Below, one piece after another: positions 59,869 to 64,000 of a stretch of DNA of 64,000 nucleotides. The notes below the pieces were generated by a model. That model was given only the letters and a program-made list of their open reading frames with translations, was not told the DNA's origin and searched no databases. Within the stretch, counting starts at the first letter, position 1. Each line of letters starts with the position of its first letter. The DNA comes from Misgurnus anguillicaudatus (Eukaryota > Chordata > Actinopteri > Cypriniformes > Cobitidae). Made by a program: the position numbers and the translations under genes. The DNA lies in NCBI RefSeq assembly GCF_027580225.2, contig NC_073348.2, positions 22,402,501-22,466,500 on the forward strand, read 5' to 3'.

Positions 59869-60530
59869 TTAAAGGAAAACACCACAGTTTTTCAATATTT
59901 TACTATGTTCTTACCTCAACTTAGTCAAATTAATACATACATATCTTTTTTCAATGAGTGCACTTCATCTTTGTACAGCGCGTCGTGAATGTGTTAGCAT
60001 GTAGCCTAGCCCCATTCATTCCTTAGGATCCAAACAGGGATAAATTTAGAAGCCACCAAAAACTTCCATGATTTCCCTATTTAAAGACTGTTACATGAGT
60101 AGTTACACAAGTAAATATGTTGGCACAAAATAAAACGTGGTAAATTTTTAAGCAGATAAAAATGAGCACTATTGTATGGCGGAAGAGCACTTAGTTTGCA
60201 GCACTTCCACCTCGGTGCGCAGTAACATCATCACGTCTGACTACTCCTCAAACTTCTGAAGTAACGTTTTATTTCATGCCACTATACTTACTCGTGTAAC
60301 TACTCATGCAACAGTCTTTAAATAGGGAAAACATGGAAGTGTTTGGTGGCTTTTAAATTCGTCTGTTTGGATCCTAAGAATGAATGGGGCAAGGCTAAAT
60401 GCTAACACATTCACGACGAGCTGTACAAAGATTAAGTGCACGCATTGAGAAAAGATAGGGATGTAGTAATTTGTCTAAATTAAGGGAAGAGCATAGTAAA
60501 ATATTGAAAAACGGTGGTGTTTTCCTTTAA
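59869..60530. mobile_element. TTAA element G, 662 bp, long inverted arms
   Basis: TTAA 'aggaaaacaccacagttttt' on the left and 'aaaacggtggtgttttcct' TTAA on the right. Further inward 'caatattttactatg' pairs with 'catagtaaaatattg', and 'cccattcattccttaggatc' with 'gatcctaagaatgaatgggg'. The arms are over 150 bp long and mostly complementary. Non-coding. Confidence 0.85.
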
Positions 60531-60881
60531 AATAAAAATTTAAAATAATAAGTTGAATATATGCATATTGATTGTACTTAACAATTTAAGGAATCAAAAG
60601 TATTTTTACAGTGTAATGTGAAATGTCCGTCCATTTTGCAGCCTCTCTGATCAGCGTCACATAAAAGGAATTCCAAACATGAATGCACAAAAACGCTGCT
60701 TCTCAACAAGGTATTGCACAAGTTCAAAATATGTTACCCAGCAAGACATGCTCATTATTTCATGCTTTCTCAGCCGCTTTTAGTTTTCACCCTTCTCTCT
60801 CTTTTTTTTCCTTCAATCTCGCACAGTTTTCTAAACCAGCCTTGTGTTAGACGAACAAGTTTGTCCTCGTTGTCCTCATTT

Positions 60882-60918
60882 ATGTTATTGACTCTGCTGG
60901 CAGTGTTCCTCAAAGCAA
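60882..60918 (+). CDS. Gene 2 exon 1 (signal peptide)
   Basis: 12 codons plus one base: MLLTLLAVFLKA, donor CAA|gtaagt. The exon probably starts at 60827 after a strong acceptor (pyrimidine tract, then gcacag), with 55 nt of 5' UTR containing an in-frame open stretch. An upstream first exon was not identified. Confidence 0.65.
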
Positions 60919-62882
60919 GTAAGTCTGATGTGCTTTCTACCATTTTTGAATGTGAGCACAGTTTGATAGACAGGTTTTCTTTCACATTCAGCTCACAGCA
61001 CCCCTAACGTTCTTCAATAATCCTCAAACATTTCTCTTTAATGAATCTCTCATGAGAAAACACCGTAATGATGGTGGTCAGAGTTACAGAGCTTTGTAAC
61101 TGTACAAGGTGGGGCCCATTATTTTCTCAATAGCTTACTCATCACCAGGCCCAGGGGAGAGATGGTCCGACCATTAAAATGTTTGTGCCTGACCCTGTAA
61201 ATCTTAGCGATGGCTGTGCAGCTGGGTATAATATCAGTACAAATTGGGTACAAATTGTTTGTTTTTTAACTAAGGTCTTATATTACCAATTTGAATATAA
61301 GTGACCTCCTTATCAGAAGACAACTTTGCAAATAAATCTACACATTCTTTGAATCGTGCACCTCATTTTTGCATATCATTTGAATATTGGTACCTACAAA
61401 TTTGAAATCTTTGCAGATGCGACTTTCGCACTTAAAGTGACTTCTAGTGGACCTCAAACTATACAGATGGCTCAAGGGGAACGTGTTACATTAGACTGCA
61501 CCTTCGCGTCGACTCCAGAAGATGTAGGCCAGCTTGACATCGAGTGGTCCGTTGTCAGCCCAGATACAACACAAAAGGACCACATGGTGCGTAAGTCAGT
61601 GCATAGAAAGGAAATTAAGATTTGTCCTCCTTAGACACTGCTTTATGTAGTTTTATTATTATTATTTGTTAAATATCTACAGTAGGCCCACTTTCTTATT
61701 AAATTCATACATTTTAAAGGTCCACTGTGTAGATTTTTAGCTGCATCAGTTAGATTGCAATCAACGGATCAGTCCACATCTCACCCCTCCTTTTAGACCC
61801 TGTCCCAAATGGCGCACTTCATGTAGACTTTCGTTCTTGTGGCCTTAAATTGCATGTCCTCACTTAGTCTACGAGTCCCTAGGTTGTCCCATCTGTAATT
61901 TTCATGCTCTGAAGTGTGCTCATCTGCACCTTAAACGAAAGGATGCATCCTGCGGAGGTCCCATATGCAGGATGCATACGTCATCCACTCTGGTTTATTT
62001 AAGTTAAATGCTACATTTACAAGGCATAAGCATATTACGACAATTTACAGTTAAATTAGGGCTGGGAAAAGATTAATCACGATTAATCGCATACAAAATA
62101 AAAGTGATTTTTGGCATAATATATGAGTGTGTGCTGTGTGTAATTATTATGTACATATAAATAAATTCACACACATTTATGTATGTATTTAAGAAACATT
62201 TATATGTGTATATATATTTATTTATATTTTTATATATTCTATATTATATATAAATTTAAAAAAATGATATAGAAATTAAAAAATCTGACATAAATATATA
62301 TGTATGTGTGTGTTGTTAAATATACACAATAATTACACACACATATATTATGCAATAAATAACTTTTTTTTGTATGCGAGTAATCGCGATTTATCTTTTC
62401 CCAGCCCTAGATTAAATTTATAATTGTTAATATTCTGAAAGAAGACAGTCTTTATAACGTATGCAGCCTACAAATGCGACCTCAATGCAGCCTTCATTTA
62501 GGGCTATTGTAGAAAAATGACGCCGACTCCCGTGTAAAGGGAACCGTGGTGTATGTAGATAAAATAGTTAATCTCAGTATGTAATTAATATACAGTATGA
62601 ACTGTACCTTTGCTTGTATCTCTGAAATCTAAAATGTATTTTATGTAAAACAGATCTTTCAATCTCTTTTCTATTAGATCATGTCATATACAGCTGGAAG
62701 GAAATATGTCCATGGTGACAGTGCTTTCATGAAAGGTGTGGATTTCACAGCTGCTGACCCCGCCCAGGGCGACGCATCACTCTCAATCGCATCACTCACC
62801 GCTGATCATGCTGGAACATATCAGTGCAAAGTAAAGAAAGCCCCCGGTGTGGACAGTCGAAAGATCTCACTGGTCGTACTGG
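60882..62882 (+). CDS. CTX-family V-set Ig protein, 5' part (runs off window)
   Basis: N-terminal part of a cell-surface adhesion-type protein of the CXADR/VSIG8/CLMP group. Exons: 60882-60918, 61417-61586, 62678-62882, all with GT/AG junctions and matching phases (1, 0, 1). Residues 1-17 are a short hydrophobic signal (MLLTLLAVFLKA start). Residues 18-137 form one V-set domain with Cys40, Trp56 and Cys119. The stretches LDIEWSVVSPD, GDASLSIASLTADHAGTYQC and KVKKAPGV are hallmark-like for CXADR and fish VSIG8 relatives. The second Ig domain, membrane segment and tail must lie to the right of the window. Which of CXADR, VSIG8 or a fish-specific paralogue it is cannot be settled from one domain. 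A good acceptor at 60826 suggests an upstream non-coding exon. Confidence 0.85.
60919..61416 (+). other. Gene 2 intron 1
   Basis: 498 bp with GT/AG ends; no repeat or RNA recognised. Confidence 0.6.
61417..61586 (+). CDS. Gene 2 exon 2 (first half of V-set)
   Basis: Residues 13 (shared) to 69. Acceptor ctttgcag|AT, donor ATG|gtgcgt. Encodes GERVTLDCTFA with Cys40 and LDIEW with Trp56. Confidence 0.88.
61587..62677 (+). other. Gene 2 intron 2
   Basis: Mostly a partial element E relative (61713-62640: 'ggtccactgtgtagattttt', 'ggcgcacttcatgtagac') interrupted by a 353-bp inverted-terminal element at 62057-62409. Confidence 0.65.
62057..62409. mobile_element. hAT-like MITE 'TAGGGCTGGG', 353 bp
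   Basis: The termini 'tagggctgggaaaagat' and 'atcttttcccagcccta' are perfect inverted repeats, with 'gattaatcacgattaatcgc' inside. Flanks 'agttaaat' and 'gattaaat' are a 6-of-8 match to an 8-bp duplication. The related sequence at 35640 lacks the insert. Confidence 0.75.
62678..62882 (+). CDS. Gene 2 exon 3 (second half of V-set)
   Basis: Residues 70-137 plus one base. Acceptor ctattag|ATC, donor CTGG|gtaatg. Encodes MSYTAGRKYVHGD, GDASLSIASL and GTYQCKVKKAPG with Cys119. The phase-1 end matches the usual boundary between Ig-domain exons. Confidence 0.9.
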
Positions 62883-63237
62883 GTAATGCAGACTATTTCA
62901 CTCAAGTAATTTATCGGACAAATTAACTACAACCCACATATTAAGTATACTAATTAGATTTTGGCTGATGAGTGTGTATTTACAAAATCTGGAGGGCTAC
63001 TTTTTATATAGTCTACTCAAAACATTTTTTTGTTTTACTTGTTGATTTTACTAGTTGATGTTTTATCATTGTTTAAAATTTTAACATACATAAAAGCAGC
63101 CAAGCTAATAAAACATATATAATAAATTAATATTAAAATTGAGGCTATTAATAGAATGTGCTTTGGTGGGTAACTCACAGACTCTGTGCGGGCAACCAAG
63201 GGGGCCTTGAAGTGAAAAAGGTCATATTGTATAGTAA

Positions 63238-63600
63238 AGGGGGTCGCACACCGGCCGTGCAGCTTAGCGCCGTGCCGTTCTAAAAAACTTGAACAAATTG
63301 CTTATACGCACACCGGCGCCGACAGGTGGTGCCTGTCCGCGCCACCCAGCTACGACTCAGGAAGTTGCTCAAATCCCTGTCGCCCCACAGAGCGTCACTC
63401 ACATAGTTTAACATTAAATAACACCACATTTGTCCCAAATCATTAACATTGGCTGCTAACGTATATTTAGCATTTTGAAGTAGATGCTATCTGACGAAGC
63501 TCGCGCTATTTAATGTGCACTTCCGGTTTACGATACCTCCGAGTTGTCCCAGACGCGACTTGGCACGACGCTGAACTGCGCGGCCGGTGTGCGACCCCCT
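63238..63600. mobile_element. PIF/Harbinger-like MITE, copy 2
   Basis: The left end 'agggggtcgcacaccggcc' and right end 'ggccggtgtgcgaccccct' are perfect 19-bp inverted termini, flanked by TAA on both sides (63235-63237 and 63601-63603). The body parallels 16505-16903 ('ctcaggaagttgctcaaatc', 'gtttacgatacctccgagtt'). Confidence 0.85.
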
Positions 63601-63812
63601 TAAGAATTCTTAATATGTAAATATTATATTCCCATTAATGTATACCTTCAGTATCCTCTGCCATTATAGTCTGACACAAAGCAGGTCAAACATTAAAATT
63701 GTTTTCTTTAACAGATAAAGAAAATAAAACATGAACTACACACTTTTTTCTAACTACCCGTACACTTAAAGAACCTTTATTTACTATACAGAACCTAAAG
63801 GTTCATCAGATG

Positions 63813-64000
63813 TTGAAGGCGGGGTGCACGATCTCTGAAAGCCAATGTTGATATTTAAAATTACCTGAACAAACACGTCCATACCCCAATAGAATCTGGA
63901 CCTTCTTTTGATAGACCCACCCCACACATACGCAACCCAGGCAACGATGTCGATTAGTAGACACGCCCCTTACTGCTGATTGGTTACAAGTGTGTTTTGA
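63813..64000. mobile_element. Element J, copy 2 (cut by window end)
   Basis: Parallels 31663-31850: 'ggggtgcacgatctctgaaa', 'ccccaatagaatctggacct', 'cacacatacgcaacccaggc'. The left boundary reads TTGA rather than TTAA. Confidence 0.7.

Larger units (their letters stand above)
62883..64000 (+). other. Gene 2 intron 3 (incomplete)
   Basis: Contains the second Harbinger-like MITE (63238-63600) and the start of an element J copy at 63813. No further exon of gene 2 was found before the window ends. Confidence 0.6.

Overview
The window looks like euchromatic DNA from a teleost fish, most probably a cyprinid. It is AT-rich and has split genes with GT/AG introns. Introns and flanks are packed with short cut-and-paste DNA-transposon derivatives, a decayed Tc1-like transposase gene, tRNA-derived SINE pieces and microsatellites. 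The placement to cyprinids is inference from the repeats and protein style. No rRNA gene, functional tRNA gene, bacterial operon or CRISPR array was seen.

Gene 1 fills the middle of the window on the minus strand (53258 down to 10324). I assembled 12 exons by hand. Every junction is GT/AG, every phase agrees, and the sum is 1599 nt, or 532 residues plus stop. The product is a flavin-containing monoamine oxidase-like enzyme. It has an N-terminal FAD-binding motif, the family lysine, the cysteine that carries FAD covalently in MAO-A/B, and a C-terminal hydrophobic tail anchor. The first five exons lie within 2 kb. The last seven are spread over 39 kb because the introns hold stacked transposons.

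Gene 2 starts on the plus strand near 60882 and runs off the right edge. Three exons encode a signal peptide and a complete V-set immunoglobulin domain of the CTX family (CXADR/VSIG8/CLMP type). The constant-type domain, membrane segment and tail must lie beyond 64000. The two genes are divergent. The space between them holds a 13-copy AT-rich minisatellite close to the start of gene 1, a Tc1-like pseudogene and several repeats.

The most striking non-genic pattern is that at least ten different short elements are all bounded by TTAA and end in AG.../...CT-like inverted termini. Several are nested in one another. One has a matching unoccupied site elsewhere in the window. Other datable insertions are PIF/Harbinger-like elements with TTA or TAA duplications, a hAT-like element with a perfect 8-bp duplication, and a perfect 81-bp inverted repeat inside intron 5. 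At 29.3-31.6 kb four ~565-bp units are arranged as an A-B-A-B higher-order tandem repeat inside intron 7.
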